The notes below the pieces were generated by a model. It was not told the DNA's origin, searched no databases, and saw only the letters and a list, made by a program, of their open reading frames with translations. 64,000 nt of DNA, taken from the NCBI GenBank assembly GCA_016795155.1, contig JAEUIE010000019.1, positions 1 through 64,000 of the forward strand. The letters run 5' to 3'. The translations under genes were made by a program, and so were the position numbers. This document shows, piece after piece, positions 44,023-52,436 of this stretch. Positions within the stretch are counted from its first letter, which is position 1; the number at the start of each line of letters is the position of its first letter. Source of the stretch: Planctomycetia bacterium (GTDB lineage: Bacteria > Planctomycetota > Planctomycetia > Gemmatales > HRBIN36).

Positions 44023-45033
44023 TTAGCCTTTAGTAAAGCAGCGCCAGCCCTTGATGCCACGATGAATCAGGATCATACCGACTGCTGCCATGATTCCATC
44101 AATAACCGCGATGGTGAGCAGACTGCCGGGTTCATTCAAAACGGTGTAAACGGTACTGGCCAGCGCGATAAGTAAGAACGATAACCCAATTCCAGTGATC
44201 CACGCATAAGCTTTGATATTCAGTTCGCACCGTCGCCGTACCAGTTCAGTGGCTGAGTCTTTCGAGAGTCCCCATTCCATTGCCGTTAAGATGGTGGATC
44301 CCCTGCCCTTGCCTTCGGAAAGCATGACCATCGGGCTGCAACTGCGTGGGCATTCCCGCTCTGCCTGATGCTGTTCGGACCATGTTTTCCAGAATCGCCA
44401 GTTCTTCAGTGACCAACTGGTGACGACAACAGGAATGGACAGAAACAATACTAGTGCCAATCCAAGCCAACTAAACAAGTGGGAAGACATCATCACGCCG
44501 ACTGCAATCGTTGTAAGCAAAGCTCCTGTACTCAGAATAAGGCTCAACTGCAGCCAGACTTTAGACCAATATGTCGCACTATCGGTGAAAACGTCGACCA
44601 GTGTGCCTGCAAGCATGCCATCCATGCCACGGCTGGAGAGTTGCTCAACTGCTTCTTCCCTGCCAACTTTACCTAGTCGAATGTTGCGTAGGACATCCCG
44701 AACTCGACTTACAGCGACATGTCGCTGCTGGTTGAGTTGCTGAACCATGTAGGATGCATCGAGAGTCGAAAAACCCGCTTCGCGCAAGCGTGCAGAAGCA
44801 CGAGCCTGTCCGGATGGTGAATCATCCAGAACGCGGGCAGCATCTCGCAAAAGTTTTTTGGTAGTTTCAACCTGCTCTACCATTTCAGACACAGCAGCGT
44901 CGGCTTCTTCATGATTCCAGCCGAGGCGAACCAGCCGGATCACAGCGCCTATTTTATCCAGAGAGCCATTCATTAACTCCTGCCCGACATCCTGTAATTG
45001 CTCGGAGTAATCTTCAGGCAATCCGTCATACAT
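44023..45033 (-). CDS. Hypothetical membrane protein with helical N-terminus
   Basis: A 336-residue protein from the ATG at 45033, chosen for AGGA 8 bases upstream; a GTG at 45057 is in frame. The N-terminal 140 residues are helical and charged, with two similar three-helix blocks (IGAVIRLVRLGWNHEEADAAV, SARLREAGFSTLDASYMV) resembling UBA/CUE-like or short-SHOCT-like helices. Four transmembrane segments follow: two near 160-215 and two near 275-325. The loop between holds several Cys. Another UBA-like block (STILTAMEWGLSKDSATELVRR) lies before the last pair. I do not recognise the family. Confidence 0.72.
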   Translation of the reverse strand: MYDGLPEDYSEQLQDVGQELMNGSLDKIGAVIRLVRLGWNHEEADAAVSEMVEQVETTKKLLRDAARVLDDSPSGQARASARLREAGFSTLDASYMVQQLNQQRHVAVSRVRDVLRNIRLGKVGREEAVEQLSSRGMDGMLAGTLVDVFTDSATYWSKVWLQLSLILSTGALLTTIAVGVMMSSHLFSWLGLALVLFLSIPVVVTSWSLKNWRFWKTWSEQHQAERECPRSCSPMVMLSEGKGRGSTILTAMEWGLSKDSATELVRRRCELNIKAYAWITGIGLSFLLIALASTVYTVLNEPGSLLTIAVIDGIMAAVGMILIHRGIKGWRCFTKG

Positions 45034-45121
45034 CGTCTTGATCCTGCTGGCTGACACTCACTTCCTCTGTCTATGAGTATCATACGTGACAAATATCGCA
45101 AGTTGAAGCGAGTTTACAGAA

Positions 45122-46243
45122 TTATTGTGTGCCCGATTTTGGAGAATATTCACACCTGCCACGAATCAGCACATCCTGATCGAGAATTTCTACCTTCACG
45201 TCCCTTAATCTCCCTGCTTGTGAGACTAATTCATAGCCCGTGCCAGAGACTGGTCCCAAAGCAAGGTTCGAACCCAACCATTTCGGAGCGATAAAGGCCC
45301 ACACTTCATCAACCAGTTTCTGATCAAAAAACGAGCCAAGTAACGTGGCTCCCCCCTCGATCAGCACATTGGTGCATTTCCTTCGATACAGTTCATGGGA
45401 CAGCAGTTGGACCTGTTCTATTCGATCTGCTGATTGGACTTCCCAGCACTCACAACCTGCCTGTTCTAACTGTTTGATCTTTTGTACATCCTGACTGGCA
45501 TGCACAACCAGAACAGGGAATTCTTGAGCAGTCGAAACCAGCTTGGAGTTCAATGGCAACTGCAATTGCCTGTCGAATACCAACCGACATGCCTTGCGAG
45601 CGCCGGGCGGTCGTGCTGTCAGCAGCGGATCATCTTTTAAGACGGTGTTGATCCCAACTACGACAGCGTCCACTCGTCCTCGCAAGTGATGGACACATGA
45701 TCGACTGGTTTTATTACTGATCCATTTTGAGTCACCGCTGGCACTAGCGATTTTACCATCAATTGTCATAGCCCATTTGGCAATGAAATAAGGCACTTTC
45801 TCAATTATGTATTTGAAATACGGAGCATTCAAAGCCTCCGCTCGCTCACGATAAAAACCGGTGGTTACCTCAATTCCTGCCTGCCTCAGTATGTCGAAAC
45901 CCTTGCCAGCAACTATCGGATTGGGATCAGGCCCAGCGGCTACCACCTGCTTAATCCCAGCTTGGATAATTGCTTCCGTACATGGCGGAGTTTTGCCCTG
46001 ATGGCAACAAGGCTCCAAGGTGACAAACAGCGTTGCTCCCCGGGCTTTCTCACCTGCTTGACTGATTGCATGGATTTCAGCATGGGGGCCGCCGAACTTC
46101 TGATGATATCCTTCACCAACAATTTCCGTACCCTGCACCAGAACCGCACCAACCATTGGGTTTGGCTCAACGCTCCCCTGCCCTTGAGCAGCCAGTTCCA
46201 GTGCCCGCTGCATCCAGAGGTCTGTGTTGTTCTCGACGGACAT
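45122..46243 (-). CDS. ribD: Bifunctional riboflavin deaminase/reductase RibD
   Basis: A 373-residue two-domain enzyme. The N-terminal cytidine-deaminase-like domain has the zinc motif HAE at 54-56 and PCCH...C with Cys79 and Cys88. The C-terminal reductase domain (about 150-365) has TIDGKIAS, ISNKTSR and LIEGGATLLGSF. It catalyses deamination and NADPH reduction of the pyrimidine intermediate in riboflavin synthesis. It overlaps the upstream oxidoreductase stop (TAATG), showing translational coupling. No other rib genes are in the window. Confidence 0.95.
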   Translation of the reverse strand: MSVENNTDLWMQRALELAAQGQGSVEPNPMVGAVLVQGTEIVGEGYHQKFGGPHAEIHAISQAGEKARGATLFVTLEPCCHQGKTPPCTEAIIQAGIKQVVAAGPDPNPIVAGKGFDILRQAGIEVTTGFYRERAEALNAPYFKYIIEKVPYFIAKWAMTIDGKIASASGDSKWISNKTSRSCVHHLRGRVDAVVVGINTVLKDDPLLTARPPGARKACRLVFDRQLQLPLNSKLVSTAQEFPVLVVHASQDVQKIKQLEQAGCECWEVQSADRIEQVQLLSHELYRRKCTNVLIEGGATLLGSFFDQKLVDEVWAFIAPKWLGSNLALGPVSGTGYELVSQAGRLRDVKVEILDQDVLIRGRCEYSPKSGTQ

Positions 46244-47244
46244 TATTTGCCAATCTGCAGAAGAATTTTGCCCTGCCTGCCTGATGAATCTGCTGCCTTG
46301 ATGGCGTCCTTGTACTGCTCCATTGGATAAACCTGCGCAACTTCAGATGTTAACACACCGGCCTGCATCAGCTTACCAACCTGCTTCAACAATCCCAGCA
46401 TCTGCAATTTACTTTGCCGGGCGCTCCATTGCTGTAATGCAAACCCTTCAACCTTCAGTCCATTTCCAATGAAATGCCGATTGGTAAACTCGCCTGCTGA
46501 CCAGTCGAGTGAGCCATACAGCAGGCAGTGGCCAAACATCCCCAGGCATTGAATCACTTGCCCAGCCGTTGGCCCACCCACTGCATCAATGGCATACCTG
46601 ATTCCTTCTCCCTTGGTAATTTCTGTCACCCTTGCCAGCAAATCTTCCTTCGAAGTATCGATAATCTCATCTGCATTCAGTTTTCTTAGCGTTTCTGCCG
46701 TTTCAGCACGACGCACTAGATTGATGGTCTTAAACCCCAGATGTTTTCCCAGCTTGATAACCATTTTCCCCAAGGCTGAACCTGCTGCAGATTGTAACAG
46801 CCAGGCACCGGGTTCTACTTTCAGTTCGTGCTTCACCATGATCAGCGCCGTTGCCGGATTGACAAAGTAGCTGGCAGCATCAGTATCTGAAACCCCTTCG
46901 GGTACAGGGAAAAGCCGCATGGCAGGTACCACAACCTCTTCCTGCCAGTTGCCTGAATGCTGATTAAGCACCACCACTTTGCGGCCTGGCTTGATACCCA
47001 GAACCATTTTCGCAATCGGGCTTTTCACTTCTTCAACAATGCCAACTCCTTCAAAACCCGGCGTTGCCGGGTAGGAAGACATGGTACCGTACAAACCACG
47101 AACGCGAAGTAGATCGGATGGATTGATGGGCGACATGATCATCCGTACTCGTGCTTGTCCGGATGCTACTGTTTTGCTGTCAACATCGCGAAGATGCAGA
47201 ACTTCCAACGGATCACCATGTTTATCGAGTTGCAGAGCTTTCAT
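46243..47244 (-). CDS. MDR-family zinc-free oxidoreductase (enoyl reductase/quinone reductase type)
   Basis: A 333-residue medium-chain dehydrogenase/reductase from the ATG at 47244. It has INPSDLLRVRG, ATPGFEGVGIVEEV, the cofactor region LLQSAAGSALGKMVIKLGKHLG and the central DAVGG. It lacks the Cys/His zinc site of alcohol dehydrogenases, so it resembles mitochondrial 2-enoyl thioester reductase (Etr1/MECR) or NADPH:quinone reductase. A fatty-acid role would fit, but sequence alone does not decide. Its stop overlaps the ribD start as TAATG. Confidence 0.87.
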   Translation of the reverse strand: MKALQLDKHGDPLEVLHLRDVDSKTVASGQARVRMIMSPINPSDLLRVRGLYGTMSSYPATPGFEGVGIVEEVKSPIAKMVLGIKPGRKVVVLNQHSGNWQEEVVVPAMRLFPVPEGVSDTDAASYFVNPATALIMVKHELKVEPGAWLLQSAAGSALGKMVIKLGKHLGFKTINLVRRAETAETLRKLNADEIIDTSKEDLLARVTEITKGEGIRYAIDAVGGPTAGQVIQCLGMFGHCLLYGSLDWSAGEFTNRHFIGNGLKVEGFALQQWSARQSKLQMLGLLKQVGKLMQAGVLTSEVAQVYPMEQYKDAIKAADSSGRQGKILLQIGK

Positions 47245-47344
47245 TGAGAATTCTTCCCCGTAATAAGCCAAATTACTCTTTCAATCTAGAATAATATCGC
47301 TCGTCGTCTTGTCCCTGTACAGAAACCTGAATTGAGGAGATGTC

Positions 47345-47857
47345 ATGTTCGCTTGTCTTGTGACTATTGGCCTTATGGTTCCAGCAGATGCTGTCGAACT
47401 TGGCAACCTGAAGTCCACTCCACCAGCAGACTGGAAAGAAGGCCGAGCAGGCCAAATGCAACTGAAAGTATTTACCCTTCCTAAAGCGGAAGGCGATACG
47501 GAACCTGCTACATTGACCATCTATCAATTTCCTGGTGGTGTGGGCGGCGTGGAAGCTAACCTGACACGCTGGAAAGGCATGATCGACCCCGGTGCAGGCA
47601 AGAAAATTGATGACGTTGCCAAAATCACTTCATTCGAGGTGAGCAAAACCAAAGTCACCGTTTTCGATGCGACCGGTACTTATCTCTTCAAACCCAATTT
47701 CAGTGATCCAAATGTAGTTCGCAAAGACAACTACCGATTGATCAATGTCTATTTCCCCGGTGAAGAGAAAGTGTTCACGATGCGGTTAGTGGGCCCCGCC
47801 AAAAGCGTCGCTGCTGTCGAGAAAGGATTCATTGATTGGCTGAAGAATTTCAAATAA
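47345..47857 (+). CDS. Small exported protein of unknown function
   Basis: A 170-residue protein with a signal peptide (about 1-17, cut after ADA). The mature part is beta-rich and contains LTIYQFPGGVGGVEANLTRW and VTVFDATGTYLF. This looks like a compact planctomycete family of secreted beta-sandwich proteins without catalytic motifs. GAGGAG sits before the ATG, a good ribosome site. Its 3' end overlaps the queA TTG start by 22 bases, so the two are coupled even though their roles look unrelated. Confidence 0.78.
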   Translation: MFACLVTIGLMVPADAVELGNLKSTPPADWKEGRAGQMQLKVFTLPKAEGDTEPATLTIYQFPGGVGGVEANLTRWKGMIDPGAGKKIDDVAKITSFEVSKTKVTVFDATGTYLFKPNFSDPNVVRKDNYRLINVYFPGEEKVFTMRLVGPAKSVAAVEKGFIDWLKNFK

Positions 47858-48903
47858 ACGATTTTGACTATGCTCTTCCCGAAGAGCTGATTGCCCAGGA
47901 GCCGTGCGTCAAACGTGATGACGCACGGCTGCTTATTGTCGATAGAAAATCTCAATCGCTGCAGCATCGACACATCTTCGAATTGCCTGAAATACTGCGT
48001 CCACAAGATTTACTCATCCTCAATAACACCAAGGTGCTACCCGCTCGGCTGCTGGGTATACGAGCTGCCACCGGTGGCAAATGGGAAGGACTCTTTCTTC
48101 AAGAGAACACAGAGCCTGAACTCAACTGGGAATTTCTGGCTCATACCAGAGGTTACATCAAGCCCGGCGAGTGGATAGAACTTCTTGACCGTGAGAATAA
48201 CCCTTCGCCCTACCGAATACAGGTTCGTGGCCGGACCACCGATCATCATCTGCTGACGTCCCCGGTTGTAGGCCATAATTATCCAGAAGTGTTAGATGCC
48301 ATCGGCCATGTGCCACTGCCCCACTATATCAGGCACGGCAAAGACAATGCTTCAGACCTGCAGCGGTATCAGACAGTCTTCGCTCAGTCCGCAGGTTCCA
48401 TTGCTGCGCCCACCGCCGGCTTGCACTTTACTCCTGAATTGTTGAATGCATTGAAAGCTGCTGGAATCGATCAGACCTTTGTAACTCTCCATGTTGGCGC
48501 TGGCACTTTTTCACCTGTCAAAGTACCTGATATCTCGAAGCATGTCATGCACTCTGAATGGTGCGAGGTGCCTATATCGACAGCCAATATCATCAATCAA
48601 TGCAAGGGGAGAAGGATAGCAGTTGGAACAACTTCCATGCGGACTCTGGAAACCGCCGCCTTGCATTCCAACTCCCCTCCCCTTCTGCAACCTTGGTCAG
48701 GCACAACCAAGCTGTTCATTCGACCAGGGTTCCGATTTCAGGTTGCAGATGGTCTGCTGACGAATTTCCATCTTCCTCGCAGCACTTTACTCATTCTAAT
48801 CGCAGCATTTGCAGGGTACGAATTGACCATGAAAGCCTACGTAGATGCAGTTCAGTCACATTACCGGTTTTTCAGTTACGGCGACGCCATGTTGATACTT
48901 TGA
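47836..48903 (+). CDS. queA: tRNA queuosine synthesis enzyme QueA
   Basis: A 355-residue S-adenosylmethionine:tRNA ribosyltransferase-isomerase, the usual length. Motifs include FDYALPEELIAQEP, LLILNNTKVLPARLLG, YQTVFAQSAGSIAAPTAGLHFT, HVGAGTFSPV and TNFHLPRSTLLIL. It moves the ribosyl part of SAM to preQ1 in tRNA, giving epoxyqueuosine. The start is an uncommon TTG at 47836 with AAGGA 8 bases upstream, inside the preceding gene. Downstream ATGs would remove conserved N-terminal residues. GluQRS, which modifies Q34 further, is also in this window at 53321. Confidence 0.95.
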   Translation: MAEEFQINDFDYALPEELIAQEPCVKRDDARLLIVDRKSQSLQHRHIFELPEILRPQDLLILNNTKVLPARLLGIRAATGGKWEGLFLQENTEPELNWEFLAHTRGYIKPGEWIELLDRENNPSPYRIQVRGRTTDHHLLTSPVVGHNYPEVLDAIGHVPLPHYIRHGKDNASDLQRYQTVFAQSAGSIAAPTAGLHFTPELLNALKAAGIDQTFVTLHVGAGTFSPVKVPDISKHVMHSEWCEVPISTANIINQCKGRRIAVGTTSMRTLETAALHSNSPPLLQPWSGTTKLFIRPGFRFQVADGLLTNFHLPRSTLLILIAAFAGYELTMKAYVDAVQSHYRFFSYGDAMLIL

Positions 48904-48949
48904 GTCATCTACTCATATACCAACCATTCAGAGTTTTGAGGATTTGAAA

Positions 48950-49399
48950 ATGAAGTACATCACAGCAATACTGTTTCTGTTCCTGACCCAGGCAACCTCA
49001 TTTAGTCAGGACAAGGAAGAAGCTGTTCGCAAAGACTTAAGTAAACTGCAGGGCAGCTGGAAACTCATATCAGGCGAGTTAGCTGGTCAGGCACTGCCTG
49101 CTGGAACTCTGAGCAGTTTCAGTCTTCAAATTCGCGATAATCAATATGAGTTTCGAAACGGCCAGGAAACAGAAAAGGCAAGTATGGTTCTGGATCCATC
49201 CAAGAACCCAGCCCACATTGATTTCACCGTTACCGATGGCAGTTACAAGGGGCAAAAACAGATCGGCATCTACCAACTAAGTGACAACAAAGTGAAGTTC
49301 TGCCTTGCACAACCAGACGACAAGAAACGCCCAGATACGTTCAAGACAACCGCAGAAAATCAATACATGATATTCGAATTCGAGCGAGTCAAACCATGA
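48950..49399 (+). CDS. Exported TIGR03067-domain protein
   Basis: A 149-residue protein with a signal peptide (to about residue 21, TSFSQ). The mature sequence LQGSWKLISGELAGQALP and later IDFTVTDG, KQIGIYQL and CLAQPDDKKRPDTF match the planctomycete TIGR03067 lipocalin-like family, whose role is unknown. ATG at 48950 is chosen, with GAGG upstream; the frame is open slightly further back. Its last four bases overlap the start of the next gene (ATGA), so the two are cotranslated. Confidence 0.88.
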   Translation: MKYITAILFLFLTQATSFSQDKEEAVRKDLSKLQGSWKLISGELAGQALPAGTLSSFSLQIRDNQYEFRNGQETEKASMVLDPSKNPAHIDFTVTDGSYKGQKQIGIYQLSDNKVKFCLAQPDDKKRPDTFKTTAENQYMIFEFERVKP

Positions 49400-50328
49400 T
49401 GACGAACAGAAGAAACTGGCTGGCTACGGTTTCCACCATCGCAGCAGGTACCGTTTGCGCCGACGGAACTCATGCACAATCTGTCAAGCCAACAATCTTC
49501 AAATACTGTCTGAATACCGCAACCATTCGCGGACAGAAGCTGACTCTCGAAGAGGAAATTGAAGTTGCAGGCAAAGCTGGCTACCAGGCCATTGAACCAT
49601 GGATTGAGAAGCTCGAAGTGTATGACAAGACGGGGAAGCCGTTTTCGGAATTGAACAAACGATTGAACGACTACGGACTCACAGTGGAGAGTGCCATCGG
49701 CTTTCCAGCCTGGATCGTTGACAACCCCACGCAGCGAAAAAAAGGGCTCGAAGACGCCAAGCGAGCCATGGATCTGGTGGCCAGGGTTGGCGGAAAACGG
49801 TTAGCTTCACCTCCCGTTGGTGCAACTAACGCGGATGTCAAACTCGACTTGAGGCAGGCAGCAGACCGATATCGTGAACTGCTAGAACTCGGTGACACCA
49901 TGTCCGTTGTCCCGCAAGTCGAAATCTGGGGGTTTTCCAGCAACCTTTCCAAACTCGGCGAAGGCGCAATGGTTGCCATCGAAACGGGACATCCCAAAGC
50001 CTGCATCCTGGCAGATGTGTATCACCTGTACAAAGGCGGTTCCGGTTTCCAGTGCTTACCACTTTTAAGTGGTGTTGGAATGCAGGTCTTCCATATGAAT
50101 GATTATCCTGATCTGAAACGGGATAAGATTAATGACAGGGATCGCGTCTATCCAGGCGATGGCGTTGCTCCCTTGGCCAAAATCATACAGCACCTGCATA
50201 CTGCAGGTTTTCAAGGTGTTTTGTCATTAGAGTTATTCAATCCTGAATACTACAAGCAGGATGCACTGAAGGTGGCAAAGACTGGTCTGCAGAAAATGAA
50301 GGCGGTTGTGCAAAACGCGTTGAGTTAG
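49396..50328 (+). CDS. Exported sugar phosphate isomerase/epimerase-like protein
   Basis: A 310-residue xylose-isomerase-like TIM barrel with an N-terminal export sequence starting NRRNWLATVSTIAAGT, a Tat-like but imperfect double-Arg signal. Barrel metal ligands can be seen as Glu in VPQVEIWG, Asp-x-x-His in ILADVYHLY, His in VFHMND and Glu in VLSLELFN. Many planctomycetes export such proteins, probably for sugar metabolism in the periplasm. It overlaps the TIGR03067 gene by ATGA. A bidirectional hairpin terminator follows at 50383. A cytosolic relative is at 43026. Confidence 0.85.
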   Translation: MMTNRRNWLATVSTIAAGTVCADGTHAQSVKPTIFKYCLNTATIRGQKLTLEEEIEVAGKAGYQAIEPWIEKLEVYDKTGKPFSELNKRLNDYGLTVESAIGFPAWIVDNPTQRKKGLEDAKRAMDLVARVGGKRLASPPVGATNADVKLDLRQAADRYRELLELGDTMSVVPQVEIWGFSSNLSKLGEGAMVAIETGHPKACILADVYHLYKGGSGFQCLPLLSGVGMQVFHMNDYPDLKRDKINDRDRVYPGDGVAPLAKIIQHLHTAGFQGVLSLELFNPEYYKQDALKVAKTGLQKMKAVVQNALS

Positions 50329-50382
50329 ACCAACTCTTCCCATGTCCCCTCTACCATGCCCCCCTCTCCGAACAAAAATAAA

Positions 50383-50415
50383 AACCCGTGGAACTGTTCC
50401 ACGGGTTCTCCTTTT
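50383..50415. terminator. Bidirectional intrinsic terminator
   Basis: An 11-base perfect stem (AACCCGTGGAA and TTCCACGGGTT) with a 3-base loop, flanked by A-rich sequence on the left and TCTCCTTTT on the right. It lies between convergent genes and fits termination in both directions. Confidence 0.85.
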
Positions 50416-50459
50416 GTCGTTATGGATTAGAGACAAAAGGTTGCTCAAGAGTTCTCAGA

Positions 50460-50999
50460 TTATCGACCGTACCAGTAGGAAGGTACGTTCTGAGCATAGC
50501 CGCCGCTGTATCCTGGTGCATAAGCTGCAGGTCGAGCAGCAGGAGCAGCAGGCATGCCAGCACCAGCAGGTCCGCGGAAGCCGCCATAAGCGCCAACCTG
50601 GTAGCCGGTATTTTGAGCTGGTGGGAAGTAAGTGTACCAGGGAGCTACCTGGCCGTGATAGCAGTGGTAACCATATCCGGGATTGGGATACATGGGGCGA
50701 TTGCAATCAGGCACGCCGCAAAGATAGGGCGAACCATTACCGCAACCGTGGCCACCATATCCACAGCCACCACCACCATAACCACCGCAGCTGCTTTTGT
50801 TGAACAACAGCTTAGCGCCGCAGCTTTGTCGGCCTTCGGTATCGCAGCCAATGCAGAAATTGGGCAGGAAGATCGGCAGTCGAGGTAACGGCAGCCGAAC
50901 ACAGGGACGATACACATCAAAACAGATGGCTGAAGCAGTTGATTGCTTCACGCCCACGAACGCCAGGGCAATAATGCCCAGCACAAGAATCCTTTTCAT
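50460..50999 (-). CDS. Exported Cys/Gly/Tyr-rich protein
   Basis: A 179-residue protein from the ATG at 50999 with an excellent ribosome site (GGAGGAAGG). A signal peptide (about 1-23) is followed by an N-terminal Pro/Leu-rich part, a middle with nine or more Cys and Gly-Gly/Tyr repeats (SCGGYGGGGCGYGGHGCGNG) and a C-terminal Ala/Pro/Gly/Tyr tail ending in PSYWYGR. The composition suggests a surface or cell-wall structural protein, perhaps disulfide cross-linked. It resembles planctomycete Cys-rich wall candidates by composition only. Translation of the opposite strand here gives a Thr-rich shadow. Confidence 0.8.
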   Translation of the reverse strand: MKRILVLGIIALAFVGVKQSTASAICFDVYRPCVRLPLPRLPIFLPNFCIGCDTEGRQSCGAKLLFNKSSCGGYGGGGCGYGGHGCGNGSPYLCGVPDCNRPMYPNPGYGYHCYHGQVAPWYTYFPPAQNTGYQVGAYGGFRGPAGAGMPAAPAARPAAYAPGYSGGYAQNVPSYWYGR

Positions 51000-51253
51000 C
51001 ACCTTCCTCCATGGGGTGGAGTTGCATCATGCGGTCAGGGCGGAGCGCCTCGCCGCCACACTACATCATGCCCCATGACACCACGACTCCAAATGCAACA
51101 GTCACAAATTCTCTCAGGTCGATAAAATCGTCTAACGAATCATTGCATTCTTCTGCAGTAACCTCAGATAAGGTGATACACTCAAACATGCAAAAGGTGG
51201 AAGTTGATATGATATTTTTTGACATTCAACGACGAATTGATTCAAGAAATAAT
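51000..51253. other. Gap with repeated words, no gene seen
   Basis: This 254-base upstream region of the Cys-rich gene has related words near 51008-51026 and 51063-51105 (CATGGGG/CCCCATG; GGAGTTGCATCATG and inverted forms). They could fold into a structured leader. No coding or RNA-gene signature is recognised. Confidence 0.35.
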
Positions 51254-51280
51254 AAAACCCACTCAACAAGAGTGGGTTTT
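51254..51280 (-). terminator. Intrinsic terminator of infA
   Basis: A perfect 11-base stem (AAAACCCACTC and GAGTGGGTTTT) with a 5-base loop lies 18 bases beyond the infA stop. On the minus strand it ends in TTTTATTATT, a standard U-tract. Confidence 0.85.
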
Positions 51281-51297
51281 ATGGTCTTCACACGAGA

Positions 51298-51516
51298 TTA
51301 TCTTGCTCGATACGTAATGCGGCCTTTGCCCAGATCATAGGGCGACAACTCTACGGTCACTGCGTCACCGGGAATGATGCGGATAAAATTCTTACGCATG
51401 CGGCCTGATACATGTGCCGTCACTAACTGACCGTTTTCCAGCTCTACTCGAAATTGAGTATTCGCCAAGGCTTCGCGCACCTTGCCGTTGACTTCAATCC
51501 CTTCTTCCTTCGCCAT
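51298..51516 (-). CDS. infA: Translation initiation factor IF-1
   Basis: A 72-residue S1-domain protein, the exact normal length for IF-1. Motifs [61 protein letters not shown] are canonical. IF-1 binds the 30S A site during initiation. The start is the ATG at 51516 with GAGG upstream; a longer frame to 51549 is rejected. It is monocistronic with its own terminator, unlike the ribosomal-operon location in many bacteria. Confidence 0.97.
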   Translation of the reverse strand: MAKEEGIEVNGKVREALANTQFRVELENGQLVTAHVSGRMRKNFIRIIPGDAVTVELSPYDLGKGRITYRAR

Positions 51517-51621
51517 TATGGAACCTCGTAAATCCTGCAAAACATACACTTTGTATATTTAATGCAATTGGAACAAATTCTTCAAGCCCAAGTGAAACCG
51601 AATTGATTTCCTGCATGAGTA

Positions 51622-52284
51622 TTATTGCGTGGGAGGTTGCATCGAGGTTGCTGAAGAATTTTCTTTGAGTCCGGCCAGCAATGCTTTGGCTTCTATATTA
51701 TCTGGGTATTGCTGCAAAACCCTGCGGTAGAGCCCGCCAGCCCGATCATACATCTGAAAATCCTGATAGAGTTTTCCCATTTCCAGGAGAGCATCTTTTT
51801 GATCTGGTTTGATAGTCAACGCCTGTTGCAGATACTTTTGAGCAGCGGGCTGATCTCCCTGCAGTCTGGTGAGCCAACCTAATTGCGTGAGTGCATCAGC
51901 TGATTGGGGACTGGTTTTTACCCAGCTTTCGGCATCCGCAACCGCTTCATTCGTTCGCCCCTCCGAAACAAGCAGCAGATAATAATTATGCCTGCATTCA
52001 GCGTGATTGCTGTTCCGTTGTAAGGCCTGACGGTAATACTGTTCCGCTTCCTTTATCTGACCATGCTGGTGATAGGTCGTTGCCAGGTTGTAAAGTGTAT
52101 CTGGGTTAGTAGGGTCCTGCTTCCACGCTTCAACAAATGACGAGTGAGCCTGTTTCAGGTTGTTCTGGGCAAGATACTCCACCCCCTGCTCATTCAGTTG
52201 TCCTGCCCCAGAGGTATTCCACCCCGAACATCCTGAACCGAGCAGGATCAGAGTCAAACTGAGGTGGTTGATACGTCTTGCCAT
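51622..52284 (-). CDS. TPR-repeat lipoprotein
   Basis: A 220-residue lipoprotein. The signal peptide ends in LLGSGC with Cys19 as the lipidated residue. At least four tetratricopeptide repeats follow from about residue 30 to 205 (AQNNLKQAHSSFVEAWKQDP, HGQIKEAEQYYRQALQRN, QGDQPAAQKYLQQALTIKP, YDRAGGLYRRVLQQYP). It is probably a protein-interaction scaffold in the periplasm, comparable to PilF/NlpI-type proteins, but no pilus genes are near. Confidence 0.88.
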   Translation of the reverse strand: MARRINHLSLTLILLGSGCSGWNTSGAGQLNEQGVEYLAQNNLKQAHSSFVEAWKQDPTNPDTLYNLATTYHQHGQIKEAEQYYRQALQRNSNHAECRHNYYLLLVSEGRTNEAVADAESWVKTSPQSADALTQLGWLTRLQGDQPAAQKYLQQALTIKPDQKDALLEMGKLYQDFQMYDRAGGLYRRVLQQYPDNIEAKALLAGLKENSSATSMQPPTQ

Positions 52285-52436
52285 TTCGATACTATTTGCC
52301 CGGATTATCGAGGCGGCACCATAAGCACATTTGATTATCTTGAAAAGGCGAATTTCGCTTGAAATACAGCCATCCTGTATGGTTACAATGGTTTACGCCC
52401 TAAAATACAGGCTAGTACCTATTTCATGAGGCTGAA

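Noticed and set aside
43881-44023. Target-site duplication around the MITE-like element
   Set aside because: The left flank ending GGAATC and the right flank beginning AAGTT share no direct repeat.
50342-50888. Plus-strand His- and Thr-rich frames
   Set aside because: They are antisense to the Cys/Gly-rich gene, which has a near-perfect ribosome site and signal peptide.
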